Positions 49,736 through 59,858 of a DNA stretch of 62,917 nt are shown here, piece by piece. The DNA comes from Leptolinea sp. (lineage in GTDB: Bacteria; Chloroflexota; Anaerolineae; Anaerolineales; Anaerolineaceae). The notes beneath the pieces were generated by a model. The model made no database searches. It was not told where the DNA came from and saw only the letters and a program-made list of their open reading frames with translations. The stretch spans positions 1 through 62,917 of the forward strand of contig JAAZMZ010000057.1 of NCBI GenBank assembly GCA_012798535.1. Reading direction: 5' to 3'. The translations under genes and the position numbers were made by a program. Every line of letters starts with the position of its first letter. Position 1 is the first letter of the stretch.

Positions 49736-50864
49736 ACCGGGCGGCGTTCGATAGGATTTCCTCGTACTTTTCCACCACGCGCTCCAGCGAGAAGACCTGC
49801 GCCAGCTGCCGGCTGGATTGCCTCGCGGCCAGCAGCTCCGCGGGATCGCTCAACCATGTGCGCAGGGCAGAGGCGAAACCGGCCGTATCATCCGGATCGC
49901 ACAGATAGCCGTTGCGTGGAGCCTCCACCAGATCGGGATTGCCGCCGGCGCGGCTGAGCAGCAGCGCCAGCCCCATGGCCATGCCCTGCACGCCCACCAC
50001 CGGCAGCCCCTCAGAAAGCGAGGGCAGAAAGAGGATGTCACTTCCGGCAAACACACCTTTGACTTCGGCGGGGGTCAGCCAGCCGGGGAAGGTGAAGCGC
50101 TCGCGCAGGCCGAGCGAATCGACCAGCGCTTCCACCTCAGGTTTGAGAGCGCCGTCTCCGGCCATCACACAGGTCCACGGAAGGTCTTTGACCTCGTTCA
50201 GCGCGTAGACCACCTGCAAAGGATTCTTCTGCGGCACAAAGCGCCCGGCAAAAGCTACGCGCGGAGGATGATTGACTTTAATTTCGCCCGGATCGTAGTC
50301 CCGGAGATCTACACCGTTGGGGATGACCACGGGCGTGACACCGGGGTAGGCTTTTTCCGCTAGTTGCGCCGTAAAACTGCTTACCGCGCAGACTGCTCGC
50401 GCCCCGCGCCAGATGGGCGGGGTGATGGGATAGAGAAAGCGGAACCACTTACCGGTCTTTTCCGGCACACCGCCGGGCACGTCGCCCAGGTGGGCGGTGA
50501 TCACACAGGGCGTGCGAGTGAGTATCTTCAAGGCCAGCCCGAGTGCACCGGCCGGAACGGCAAAATGCACGTGGATCACATCCGGCTGCCAACGGCGCAC
50601 CAGCCGCAGGCAGAAGGGCAGCCCTGCCAGCAGATAGCCCAGCATGGCGCCCAACCCGGCGCGGAATTCCTGCTTGCGACCGGAAACCAGGCGGTGGATG
50701 GTCACCCCGTTCTGCGTTTCTTCGCGAGGCAGGCTGCCGAAGGCAGCTGTCACCAGGCGCACCTCATGCCCGCGGGCAGCCAGTCCGGCGCAGATATCCT
50801 GCGCCACCCGCCCGCCGCCACCGCCGATGGGCGGATATTCATGGCAGAGGACGAGAACGCGCAT
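49734..50864 (-). CDS. GT4-family glycosyltransferase
   Basis: This 376-residue GT-B enzyme begins VLVLCHEYPPIGGGGGRVAQ, the typical GT4 N-terminus with a glycine-rich acceptor-side loop. The donor side shows VAFAGRFVPQKNP and the EX7E region FLPSLSEGLPVVGVQGMA. It transfers a sugar from a nucleotide sugar, probably during surface-glycan or glycolipid synthesis. Its start overlaps the stop of the GT2 gene upstream. Its stop codon touches the tandem repeat block. Confidence 0.92.
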   Translation of the reverse strand: MRVLVLCHEYPPIGGGGGRVAQDICAGLAARGHEVRLVTAAFGSLPREETQNGVTIHRLVSGRKQEFRAGLGAMLGYLLAGLPFCLRLVRRWQPDVIHVHFAVPAGALGLALKILTRTPCVITAHLGDVPGGVPEKTGKWFRFLYPITPPIWRGARAVCAVSSFTAQLAEKAYPGVTPVVIPNGVDLRDYDPGEIKVNHPPRVAFAGRFVPQKNPLQVVYALNEVKDLPWTCVMAGDGALKPEVEALVDSLGLRERFTFPGWLTPAEVKGVFAGSDILFLPSLSEGLPVVGVQGMAMGLALLLSRAGGNPDLVEAPRNGYLCDPDDTAGFASALRTWLSDPAELLAARQSSRQLAQVFSLERVVEKYEEILSNAAR

Positions 50865-51838
50865 TATTTTTCCGGCCGCATGTTTGCCGGCAGGGAATTG
50901 CCCAGCACGGTGCGCACGGTATAGGTCGGTTTGGACTGCGATTCGTGATAGGTGCGCGCTAGCAGTTCGGCGATCAACCCGAGGAGGATCGACTGGAAAC
51001 CCAGAATGAAGAGCATCACGCTGAGTTGCAGCAGCGGGGATCTCACGAGCGATTCGTGAAATTCGATCTTGCGCACCCCGATGTATAACAGGGTGATCAC
51101 ACTCATGAGCAGCATGAAGATCCCCGACCCGCCGAACAGGTAAATGGGTTTATTGGCGTAACTGGTCAGGAATTTCACCGTGACCAGATCTAACAGCACT
51201 TTCAAAGTGCGTTCCAGCCCGTAGTTGGCTTTTCCGTACAGGCGCGGATGGTGGTGAACTTCCATTTCAGCGATGCGCGCCCCGACGGAACTGGCATACA
51301 CGGGAATGAAGCGGTGCATTTCGCCGTACAGATGAAAGCCCGTGATGACCTCGCGTTTGTAGGCCTTGAGCGTGCAGCCATAATCATGCAGCGGCACACC
51401 GGTCACCCAGCTGATCAGCCCGTTAGCGATGCGCGAGGGCAGGGTGCGGGTCAGGAAGGTATCTTTGCGGTCTTTACGCCAGCCGCTGACCACATCGTAA
51501 CCTTCTTCGATTTTGGCGATCATGGCGGGGATGTCGCGCGGATCGTTCTGCATATCCGCGTCGCACAGCACGATCAACTCACCCACGGAGTGATCGATGC
51601 CGGCGGCGATGGCGGCCGTCTGACCGAAATTGCGGCGCAGCACCACCGCGCGATAATGCAAACCATCCGCTTCCACAAAGGACTGCATGACCTTTACACT
51701 GTTGTCCCGGCTGCCGTCATCCACCAGCACGGCTTCCCAGTCAAAATGATTGGTCTGCATGACCTCATCCAGAACCTTTTTCAGTTCCGGCAGGTTGGAT
51801 TCTTCGTTATACACGGGAATGATTACGGATATTTTCAT
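50864..51838 (-). CDS. GT2-family glycosyltransferase with C-terminal membrane helices (DPM/ArnC-like)
   Basis: This 324-residue protein has a GT-A domain: SVIIPVYNEESNL, the DxD-like LIVLCDADMQNDP, and a conserved VSGWRKDRKD, then two C-terminal membrane helices (IFMLLMSVITLLYIGV and LSVMLFILGFQSILLG). It matches polyprenyl-phosphate glycosyltransferases such as ArnC and GtrB, which make lipid-linked sugar donors at the inner face. It overlaps both neighbours by a few bases, so the three genes form a tight operon. Confidence 0.92.
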   Translation of the reverse strand: MKISVIIPVYNEESNLPELKKVLDEVMQTNHFDWEAVLVDDGSRDNSVKVMQSFVEADGLHYRAVVLRRNFGQTAAIAAGIDHSVGELIVLCDADMQNDPRDIPAMIAKIEEGYDVVSGWRKDRKDTFLTRTLPSRIANGLISWVTGVPLHDYGCTLKAYKREVITGFHLYGEMHRFIPVYASSVGARIAEMEVHHHPRLYGKANYGLERTLKVLLDLVTVKFLTSYANKPIYLFGGSGIFMLLMSVITLLYIGVRKIEFHESLVRSPLLQLSVMLFILGFQSILLGLIAELLARTYHESQSKPTYTVRTVLGNSLPANMRPEK

Positions 51839-53679
51839 CGGATTCGTTTGAAGGTGTGGATTTTGGAATAATCGCGGCAGGTGGCTATGAAACCGGTGAT
51901 GGGCAGTTCCTCGAATTTGTTCAAGTCTATCACCGAATCGTAGCCCTGTCTGTAACCGTAGTCAACGATCAGCAGGTAGTCCGCCTCATCCATCCAGCGG
52001 GCGGAAAGCTCTTCGTTCCAGAAACCAAAGCGGTACAGCTCATCCGAATTACCACCGCGGCGGAAGGAATACCCGTCGTTCAACTGTGCGCCGAATATCT
52101 TGATATCTTTCAGGTAGAGCAGCGGCGCGGGCGACAGGCCGCCTTCCCAGAAGACGGTCGAACCGGGCGGGATGAGCGAGGCCAGATGCCTGCCTGCCGC
52201 TTCGGTGGTGGCGATCACATCCCCGCCGCAATCTGGTTCCGGAGGATTTCCAAAGACAACGGTCGGGCTGAGGATCAGACCGAGCAGAAAGAAAGCCAGC
52301 AGGGTGAAGGTGCCCCACGAGACACCCGGCAGCCGCTTCTTCAAGCGGGTGAACAGCCATGTGGCGAGCAGGAGGAACAGTACCGCAACCAGCAGTCCGG
52401 CTGCCGCGGGGATGATCTGCGAGAGCTGCTCGGAGGTGTACCCAAATTTGTTGGCCAGCAGGCGCCAAAGCTCTGTCGAGCCGGGCAGGATCTGCATCCC
52501 GCGGACGCGCGGAACGGTCAGCTTCATCAGGGTATCGTCCAGTTCCTGGTGCGCGCCAAAACCGATCCCCGCGCCGGTGATCAGGATGGCCAGGACGATC
52601 AGAGAGTTGCAGATTGCGGGCAGCTTCAGGCGGAAGAGCGGAGCAGAAATCGCTACCAGAGCCACACCGAGAATGCTGAAGAAGTTCAAATAAAGGGCGA
52701 AACAGAAAACGCAGTAGTCCTTCCATAAAGCCGCCCAGGCATGCGCGGCGGTCATCAGCAGTGTGGTGAGGGTCAGGAAGATGACCGTACGGAAGCTGGA
52801 GGTCTTGCGCCAGCCGGTTTTATTCGGCCAGAGGATCAAGAGCACGATGAACCCGAAGAGCAGGACGAAGTGATAGCGCACGCCCTGCCAGAAAGAGTAC
52901 AGACGGGAGGTCAGGCTGATGGTCGGATCCCAGATAGCCTGTGCCTCGGGGAGCTGTGGGAAGAGGCTGTACAGGGCTTTGGGCAGCCAGGGCATCCAGA
53001 TGTTGGTGACGATCAACGGCCAGTAGACCGCATGGACGATGACCAGCAAAACCGTGCCCGGAACGGCGGCCAGCAGAGTTTTCTTCCAGCCGTGCTCGAA
53101 TACCAGATAGATCAAGTACAGGCCGAAAACAGGCAGGGTGTTTTCGCGGGTCAAAATGGTGGCGGCGAAAAACAGGCTGGCCACCAGAAGGTGCCACAGC
53201 CGGCGGCCGCGGCCTACACCGACCGCCACGGCAGTCATCAACAGGCAGCATACCACCCCCTCAGAGAGAGCCTGGGTGTACATGCGGATCACACCGGGGT
53301 TGACGGCGATCACTCCCACGGCGGCAGCTGCCCACCAGTCGCCGGCTTCACGGCGCACAAACCACCAGAGTGCCAGCAGGGTGATCAGTCCGAGGAAGAT
53401 GGCGAAGAGCCGGCCGGTCAAAAGGCCGGGACCGAACAGAGCCTGCGCCGTGCCCGGGATGAGAAACGCAAAGGGCATCTTGTTCGTCCACACGCCGTAG
53501 GGTTGAAAGGGCTGGATGACACCGGTGACAAAGAGAAAGCCTTTGTACAGGTAATTGCCTTCGTCCAGGGTGGAGGGAAGCTGGCGCATGTACACCAGCG
53601 CCTGCCCAAGGAAGAGTGCCAGGCCGGCCATGAAAACGGCGAACGGAGCGAATCTGGATTTGAGAAGATTGGTCTTCAA
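51835..53679 (-). CDS. GT39/GT-C-type membrane glycosyltransferase
   Basis: This 614-residue protein has about eleven membrane helices. An early loop has the GT-C hallmark acidic pair in LPSTLDEGNYLYKGFLF, where such enzymes bind the lipid-linked donor, and the family pattern VIQPFQPYGVWTNKMPFAF. A soluble C-terminal domain (~200 residues, with GSTVFWEGGLSPAPLLYL) faces outward. It probably transfers the sugar made by the GT2 partner onto a surface acceptor. The start appears to be TTG at 53679. Long frames on the opposite strand are shadows. Confidence 0.88.
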   Translation of the reverse strand: MKTNLLKSRFAPFAVFMAGLALFLGQALVYMRQLPSTLDEGNYLYKGFLFVTGVIQPFQPYGVWTNKMPFAFLIPGTAQALFGPGLLTGRLFAIFLGLITLLALWWFVRREAGDWWAAAAVGVIAVNPGVIRMYTQALSEGVVCCLLMTAVAVGVGRGRRLWHLLVASLFFAATILTRENTLPVFGLYLIYLVFEHGWKKTLLAAVPGTVLLVIVHAVYWPLIVTNIWMPWLPKALYSLFPQLPEAQAIWDPTISLTSRLYSFWQGVRYHFVLLFGFIVLLILWPNKTGWRKTSSFRTVIFLTLTTLLMTAAHAWAALWKDYCVFCFALYLNFFSILGVALVAISAPLFRLKLPAICNSLIVLAILITGAGIGFGAHQELDDTLMKLTVPRVRGMQILPGSTELWRLLANKFGYTSEQLSQIIPAAAGLLVAVLFLLLATWLFTRLKKRLPGVSWGTFTLLAFFLLGLILSPTVVFGNPPEPDCGGDVIATTEAAGRHLASLIPPGSTVFWEGGLSPAPLLYLKDIKIFGAQLNDGYSFRRGGNSDELYRFGFWNEELSARWMDEADYLLIVDYGYRQGYDSVIDLNKFEELPITGFIATCRDYSKIHTFKRIR

Positions 53680-54014
53680 CAGAAAGCTATTTTATCATCC
53701 TCATGATGTTGAAAATGCTCGTTTCTGCTCGAAAGAATGGTGGCTTCTCTCCGGGCGGTGAAAAACGAGTCACCTTTTACCTGAGCGGAAAGAACCGCGG
53801 GTGTCACACCGGCAAATTCAGGCGATGCACTATAATTATGAGATTATGTAGGTAGACAGAACTCGGATCTGGTTCACCGCGAATATTATTACCGCATGGC
53901 AAACCATGAAATGGAATTGGCGGGGATCAATGCGTCGTGTTCCATTCCTACTCTGCCATGTTTAATATCACTATGACGCGGGGTTTTCACTCCTTTTCGT
54001 GAACAGGATTGTCT
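53680..54014. promoter_or_regulatory. Divergent intergenic region, putative promoter for the sulfatase-like gene
   Basis: The 335-base gap separates two divergent operons. TATAAT at 53831-53836 could be a -10 element reading rightward, but no good -35 hexamer is visible 17 bases upstream. AGGA at 54005-54008 serves the gene starting at 54015. Nothing else was recognised. Confidence 0.3.
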
Positions 54015-55769
54015 ATGATCAAAAAATACTGGAACGCTGAATTTTTGTTCACCCGTCTTGTTATACCCGCGGCGGCACTGTTATTGTACTGCGTCTCATT
54101 TTTCTACATTTCCGGCATGCTTTCACTCAACGGTGTGAATACTGTCTTTGTCGAAAACTTTGGCAAAGTCCTGTTGGCCGCTGTGGCCGGCGCCTACGGC
54201 CTTTTCTTTCTGGCCACTTTGATGAATAAGAAGTCCCGGTGGGAATTTTCTAATAAAGTTGGAAAATTCACCTTCGGCGAACTCATTCTCCTGTTGTTGC
54301 CACTCACACCTATCGTTCAATACCTGATTACTAATCGGGAATTGTTGTCGTTTGTCGATATCGCCTTTGTATCCGGCTTTTTTATCCTTTTTTCCGGCCT
54401 GTATATTCTGGTGATCCCGCTGATCCTCAGCCCCATCAGCTCTTATCGGGCGATGCAGGTGGTCGGCCTCACATTTGCTTTCACCATCACGAATATGGCC
54501 ATATTGAGCCACAATTACGCCTGGTTCGAGGGCGGGAGCTTCAGAGACCAACTGGAAGCTGTGGCGTTTGTTTTCTTCGCGATCTTCATTCTTGCCAGCC
54601 TGAAGAACAGGTGGATCCTGTATATCCCCATACTGGTTTTCTTTTTTTCCAACAGCGTGATGCTGATCTTCTCACAGAGCGTGGAGGGGAGCCGTGAGAC
54701 CTCCGGTTCAGCGGATTCCAAAATTGCCGCCGCCGTTCAGGGCAAAGAGCCGGTTTCCAAGCCGAATATCTATTTTATGACGTATGACGCCTATGTCCCC
54801 AATGAGACAATGCTCGCCCATGGCATCGATAATTCTGCTCAGGAAGCCTTTCTGACCGGGCAGGGATTCAAACTTTACCCGCACACCACCACGGTGTACG
54901 CCGAAACTCTCCGCTCTCTGGGCGCGATTTTGAATGTGTCTGGAGCGCGGGAAAAGAATATGCGCGGCGCAGTATCGGGTGATGGACAGGTGGTCCACAT
55001 TTTCAAGAACCTGGGCTATGAAACGTACGGTATTTTCCCCTCCGACTTCATGTTCAAAGGCACCACATCCAAATACGATTACTCCACGCCAAAAATTAAC
55101 ACCACCGTGTTCACTACCGGGCAGGGCGGGCATCTTTTCACCAATATCATCAGAGGCGTTCTACTGGGAGAATTTCGTTTCGATATTGGGTTGAAGGACA
55201 TTCCGCACGAACAGTACCTGAAAGAAAAGGAAACGCTGTTCAAACAGGCCGGCAAAGGCCGGTCCTTCGTGGTGATGTATACCGATATTCCGGCTCACAG
55301 CCAGAATTCAGGTGTTTGCCTTCCGGATGAAACGCAGCAGTATGCCGATCGGCTGGCCCGAGCCAATGAGGAAATGCGCCATGATATTCAAAGTATCTCG
55401 GAAAATGATCCGGCGGCGCTCATCATCATCATCGGCGACCACGGTCCGTACCTGACGAAGAATTGCACCGAACTTACCGGCAAATATGACGAATCAGAAA
55501 TCGACCGGACGGATATCCAGGACAGATACGCCGCTTTCCTGGCCATCAAATGGCCTACCGCGGATTATGCCTCCTATGAGGATATCACCCTGATCCAGGA
55601 TATCTTCCCCGCGGTATTGGGGTATCTCTACCAGGATCCAGCCATCCTGAAAACGAAGATCGAACCAATCCTCACGGAGTACAATGTGATCGGCGGAGCG
55701 AATATCAAGAACGGCGTGATCTCCGGAGGGATCAATGACGGTGAACCGCTGTTCTTGTCCAATCCGTAG
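54015..55769 (+). CDS. Membrane-anchored sulfatase/LTA-synthase-like protein
   Basis: This 584-residue protein has about six N-terminal membrane helices (to about residue 220) and an extracytoplasmic alkaline-phosphatase-superfamily domain. Metal-site landmarks are the Asp of FMTYDAYVPNETML, with a Thr in nucleophile position, and the late IIIGDHGPY, with Asp-His for the second metal set; a His is in DIPAHSQ. Relatives transfer phosphoglycerol or phosphoethanolamine, or hydrolyse sulfate esters. The ATG at 54015 follows AGGA; a TTG at 54009 is unlikely. It probably modifies surface polymers made by neighbouring glycosyltransferases. Confidence 0.85.
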   Translation: MIKKYWNAEFLFTRLVIPAAALLLYCVSFFYISGMLSLNGVNTVFVENFGKVLLAAVAGAYGLFFLATLMNKKSRWEFSNKVGKFTFGELILLLLPLTPIVQYLITNRELLSFVDIAFVSGFFILFSGLYILVIPLILSPISSYRAMQVVGLTFAFTITNMAILSHNYAWFEGGSFRDQLEAVAFVFFAIFILASLKNRWILYIPILVFFFSNSVMLIFSQSVEGSRETSGSADSKIAAAVQGKEPVSKPNIYFMTYDAYVPNETMLAHGIDNSAQEAFLTGQGFKLYPHTTTVYAETLRSLGAILNVSGAREKNMRGAVSGDGQVVHIFKNLGYETYGIFPSDFMFKGTTSKYDYSTPKINTTVFTTGQGGHLFTNIIRGVLLGEFRFDIGLKDIPHEQYLKEKETLFKQAGKGRSFVVMYTDIPAHSQNSGVCLPDETQQYADRLARANEEMRHDIQSISENDPAALIIIIGDHGPYLTKNCTELTGKYDESEIDRTDIQDRYAAFLAIKWPTADYASYEDITLIQDIFPAVLGYLYQDPAILKTKIEPILTEYNVIGGANIKNGVISGGINDGEPLFLSNP

Positions 55770-55871
55770 GGAGTGAGGCTCTTCATCGGCGTCCTCCATC
55801 ACGAGCGTCCGGGGATGATTTCAATGGATCGGAGTAGTGGTGCAAGGTGAGGTAATGAGCGAGTAAGTAAC

Positions 55872-56803
55872 ATGTATGGTTTATTCTTCACAATACAGGA
55901 AGGGGTTTCTTTGGAAAACTATATAAATAAGGTCAAAGCTATCGTAAATAATCGTGAAAAACGTACATTTTTGATTTGCTTTTCACTATTATTTTTCTTC
56001 TTGGCTATATTAGTATATTTCGTTTATCCGGTGCAGGAACACTGGCAGTCGATCTTTCGACCGGCCGCTTTGGAAATCCTTCATTTTCGAAATCCATATA
56101 CCGTCGAAAAATTCTTCAATCCGCCCTGGGCGTTACTGCCGATCATCCCATTTGCCGTTCTACCTGAACGCCTGGGGAACGCACTTTGGGCAGCCACATC
56201 CATAGCAACGTTGGGATTCGTCTTCAAGAAATTAGGAGCCAGTTGGCTGTTGACTCTAGCTTTTCTGTTGCTGCCTTTCACACTTTACAATATGGTGCAG
56301 GTCAACATTGACTGGATTGTAGCTTTAGGCTTCTTACTTTCTCCTCGCTGGGCGTTGTTTTTAATCCTCTTAAAACCTCAGATCGGGGGACTTCTGGCAA
56401 TCTACTGGGGGATCGAAGCTTGGAAAAGGGAGGAATCAGACAGGTCGCGTATGTTTTTGGACCTGTATCGGTTGCCTTCATAATTTCATTCTTGATTTTT
56501 GGTATCTATCTCCAAAAAGCGCAATTCATGGTAAGTTATTTTGGTTTCAATCAGACTCTCTGGCCTTTTTCCCTGCCAATTGGACTGGCCTTGTTCATTT
56601 ATTCGTTTAAATTAAAGAAACCATTATTGAATATCACGGCAACCCCGCTGCTTTCTCCCTATATCCAGCCATATTCATTGCCTCTGGTATTGTTTGGTCT
56701 CTTGCCTGATAGGCAGGTAACCTTCGCGACACTTATCGGGATGTGGTTGATTCTGGCTGATCCACGGTTTTCATATATTTTTTCAAAACTCATAATTAAA
56801 TAA
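55872..56803 (+). pseudogene. Frameshifted paralogue of the DUF2029/GT87-like membrane protein at 38380
   Basis: The first frame (from 55872, or TTG 55911 after AGGAAGGGG) reads NPPWALLPIIPFAVLPE and LLKPQIGGLLAIYWGIEAW, then leaves the family at REESDRSRMF and stops at 56483. The family continues in the next frame from about 56425: IRQVAYVFGPVSVAFIISF, then WPFSLPIGLALFIYS and LLSPYIQPYSLPLV, to 56803. The paralogue at 38380 has the same order in one frame. The shift lies in the A/G-rich GGAAAAGGGAGGAA run at about 56420-56435. It may be a real mutation, programmed slippage or a sequencing error. Confidence 0.85.
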
Positions 56804-56925
56804 TATTACTCTCTGTCTACTTCCCTGGACTTCATAGTGCTGGGGTAAGTATTCATATGCAGAATACTTCCAACAGGACGATCCATGGATAAGGAGGCTG
56901 TTGAAATCTGGTTATAATTTGCCGG

Positions 56926-59499
56926 ATGAAAATAAACAACAAAATATATGGCAGTTGGCCTTTTCTCTTTTTTTGTCTTGGCTCCATTTCGTTCATTTGT
57001 ACAATCTGGTTATTAACAATCCCGCCTGATCCGAAAAACTCCTTCCTTTTCGGGTATTCCTTGTATCGTGTTTTCCTTGGCGTCTTTCTCTTCTCATTCG
57101 GGATATTTTTTTTCGTCGGATTTTTCAAGTTAAAAAAATCTCCCTCCCTGAAAAACCTTCTTGAAGAAAGAATCCAGCCGGAGAAGAATTACCAAAACAC
57201 GATAGTTTTGTTATTTTTCGTTTTTCTCATCAACTGGACAGGGCTTGTTGTTCTCTCGTCTGATAGATACCTGGCGCTGCGTTCCCGTTTATTGCCGTTC
57301 TTTATCTGGCTGTTCTGTGTTTGTGTCCTTACGACTCTGTGGCTGATCCATCGAAAGATCAACTTTCGTCTGCAGGCCATAAAGGAACATAAAAAAACGC
57401 TTCTGCCGGGATTGTCTGTCTGGTTGTTTTTGTTGATCGTGTGGTCGATCTTTCGACTTACAGGTTTTGGATGGGAACCGGACAATTTTGGATGGGGGCG
57501 AAGAATGGTTCCTCTGCTCTCATGGCAGGTTGGATTTGTCTGGGTATTGGTTTCGACGGCTATTTTTATTTGCCGAAATAACCAAATCAAGGAGAGCCTG
57601 AGAAGGTTTTTAAACAAGCGGGTATGCGGACTCCCGGTGAAAGATTGTATCGTCATACTCAGTTTATGGATATTCGCCATGTGCCTGTGGTATGTTCAAA
57701 TTCCGGGAGTTCAAGGTTACCCGCCAGAGTCTGTCTCCAATCCGGACCGAGATTCCGCTCTGTATGAAGTATCCATTCAAAGCCTGTTACTGGGTGATGG
57801 TTTTTACGGACATAAACTGGTATCCAGGCCTTTCTATATGTTCGGTCTGGCCATCATTCACCTGTTTTCCGGCAATTCCTACGCCAATATTGCCTTCTTT
57901 CAGACAATGGTGATTGCGTTTCTGCCCGGCGTTTTGTATTTGATAGGGAAAACGCTGGGTAACCGGTATATTGGACTGGCTCTTGGTATCTTTGCCATTT
58001 TCAGGGAATTCAATTCAATCCTCTCAACGCATTTTAGCATTGTCTCCAACTCGCGCATGATCATGTCGGATGTTCCGGCCACTCTGGGTATCTGCCTGGC
58101 CACGTTATTCTGCATCATCTGGCTGATAAAGGCAGGGAACAGCCATTACTGGTCGATCCTTACGGGCGGGATTCTCGCCTGCACAATCCTGGTACGCATG
58201 CAGACTCTGGTACTTATACCGGTGATCATTATTCTGTCTCTTCTAGTTTTTTCCCTTCAGAAAAGAATTCGATTCTGGATTAATGACATTGCTCTTTTCT
58301 TGAGCGCTGTACTTGTCATCCTCATACCGTGGATGGTTCGAAATTATTACTGTGTGGGTACTTTTGTACTTGATGAACCATACACCCAGACAAAAATGAT
58401 CGCGGAACGCTATACCGAAAAAGAAAGGATCAAAGATTTCTCTTCCCTTCCCGGAGAAAGTGACGCCGATTTTTCAAAGCGGTTAACAGAAAGCACCCTG
58501 GATTTCATCAAATCGCATCCTCAAAAAGTCATCGAGTTTACGGCATCACATTTTGTCCGGAACCTGAATGATACATTTCTTGTATTACCATACGAGCTGA
58601 GCGTTACCGATTTTCGCGACAACGCGGTCATCTCTCGAGCCTTCTGGCATCCATTCATCCCCGAGTTCGGCCTTCTCCGAAATCTTTTGATCGGTCTCGA
58701 TTTGCTGTTTTTTTCTCTTGGTCTGGTTTTTGCCATCCAACGATTCGGGATCGCCGGGACTGTTCCTCTTGTATTCAATCTCGCCTACAATTTCAGTAAC
58801 GCCGTATCCAGAAATTCGGGATACCGATACATGCTGCCGGTTGATTGGATTTCTTACCTGTATTATGGAATTGGTATGGTGGCTTGCATCCATGTGCTTC
58901 TTTGCATCACCGGCCTCATAAATCGGGGGATAACATTTGAACACTACAACAAATCTCAAATGTTCGAGCTGCCAACCCAGAAGACAACCAATCGCCTGTT
59001 TTCCGCCTCGACAATGCTCGCCGCTTTTTGCCTGATTGGATTATCCCTTCCCCTCAGCGAGGTCTTGATTCCACAGAAATACCCGCCAATGGCAAAAGAG
59101 GTCATTGTTAATGAGGTCATTTCAAAATACGGGGAGACGCTGCCTGTTGAAGAAGTTGACAGGCTCAGGAGTTTTGTGGATAGTCCAAATTCGGTGGCGG
59201 TAAGGGGATTGCTGATGCTTCCGAAGTTCCTTCCGAGCAATGGAAATCACAGCAGCCTTCCCGCCGTAACCCCGATCGATGATCCGCGATATGTCTTCAT
59301 GCTCATTGCAGATAAACCCGTGGGCGTAGCCCTGATCCAGGAGGACAATTCCATAAAATTCCCTGATTTCTCAGAAAACGCGGTGATCATCGGATGTGAC
59401 AGGGGCTCGCTGATCGACGCGAAGTACATACTTCTTGAGAATGAAGAACTCCCGATTTATCGAAGTGAGGATTATGCGGAATCATCCTGCCAGAAGTAG
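56926..59499 (+). CDS. Large polytopic GT-C-like membrane glycosyltransferase
   Basis: This 857-residue protein has about 14 membrane helices. The first helices form an extra N-terminal block of about 240 residues; the GT-C core begins near residue 255 with PDRDSALYEVSIQSLLLGDG, whose acidic residues are typical of family 39-like enzymes, followed by RPFYMFGLAIIHL. A large soluble C-terminal part (from about 690) contains no known motif to me. It is likely a glycan-transfer enzyme at the outer face of the membrane. No clear ribosome site is seen before ATG 56926. Confidence 0.82.
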   Translation: MKINNKIYGSWPFLFFCLGSISFICTIWLLTIPPDPKNSFLFGYSLYRVFLGVFLFSFGIFFFVGFFKLKKSPSLKNLLEERIQPEKNYQNTIVLLFFVFLINWTGLVVLSSDRYLALRSRLLPFFIWLFCVCVLTTLWLIHRKINFRLQAIKEHKKTLLPGLSVWLFLLIVWSIFRLTGFGWEPDNFGWGRRMVPLLSWQVGFVWVLVSTAIFICRNNQIKESLRRFLNKRVCGLPVKDCIVILSLWIFAMCLWYVQIPGVQGYPPESVSNPDRDSALYEVSIQSLLLGDGFYGHKLVSRPFYMFGLAIIHLFSGNSYANIAFFQTMVIAFLPGVLYLIGKTLGNRYIGLALGIFAIFREFNSILSTHFSIVSNSRMIMSDVPATLGICLATLFCIIWLIKAGNSHYWSILTGGILACTILVRMQTLVLIPVIIILSLLVFSLQKRIRFWINDIALFLSAVLVILIPWMVRNYYCVGTFVLDEPYTQTKMIAERYTEKERIKDFSSLPGESDADFSKRLTESTLDFIKSHPQKVIEFTASHFVRNLNDTFLVLPYELSVTDFRDNAVISRAFWHPFIPEFGLLRNLLIGLDLLFFSLGLVFAIQRFGIAGTVPLVFNLAYNFSNAVSRNSGYRYMLPVDWISYLYYGIGMVACIHVLLCITGLINRGITFEHYNKSQMFELPTQKTTNRLFSASTMLAAFCLIGLSLPLSEVLIPQKYPPMAKEVIVNEVISKYGETLPVEEVDRLRSFVDSPNSVAVRGLLMLPKFLPSNGNHSSLPAVTPIDDPRYVFMLIADKPVGVALIQEDNSIKFPDFSENAVIIGCDRGSLIDAKYILLENEELPIYRSEDYAESSCQK

Positions 59500-59529
59500 A
59501 TTCATATTCGCAGCAGATAGGATGCGCAC

Positions 59530-59685
59530 ACTCCGGAAACGCCGGGACAGGAACGCGGGCAAATCCAACGAGCTCTGATGAACCACCAGTCCGGCGGCGG
59601 CTATTCGGGTTGGGAAATCGATACCAGTCTCAATAGTATGTGGGTGATCCGCATCGCTGCAGGGACGGGTGTACAATTGACCTGA
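59530..59685 (+). pseudogene. Decayed PD40/TolB-like beta-propeller fragment
   Basis: In one frame the DNA reads NAGTGTRANPTSSDEPP, and in another GWEIDTSLNSMWVIRIAAGT followed by GVQLT and a stop. These follow the usual PD40 repeat (NADGTG ... SDxxPxWSPDG ... IWVMRADGTGxxQLT) with a frameshift between them. The gap 59500-59858 otherwise holds a CCCCTG/CAGGGG mini-stem at 59786-59802, followed by a sequence resembling the REP right arm. Confidence 0.35.
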
Positions 59686-59858
59686 TCCCGTGCGGACGAA
59701 CCTGCGAATCTGCGGGGAAAAGGGCTGAAAATGTAATGCGCGGATGACGGTGACAGAGGGAAATCAACCATAATTTACGTGCTTACCCCTGAAAGACAGG
59801 GGCAGCTAAGCGCAAAATATATACTAAAAAATGAAGCATACTATCAACGGAGGTATCC

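Noticed and set aside
49342..49957. Three long overlapping plus-strand frames of 150-200 codons across the tandem repeats
   Set aside because: They exist only because the 23-base unit keeps all frames open; products are periodic and run into the antisense of a glycosyltransferase.
51856..53706. Plus-strand frames of 290 and 321 codons
   Set aside because: They are antisense to the GT39-type gene, are rich in Gln/Gly/Arg as expected from reverse reading of GC-rich membrane protein genes, and lack any domain.
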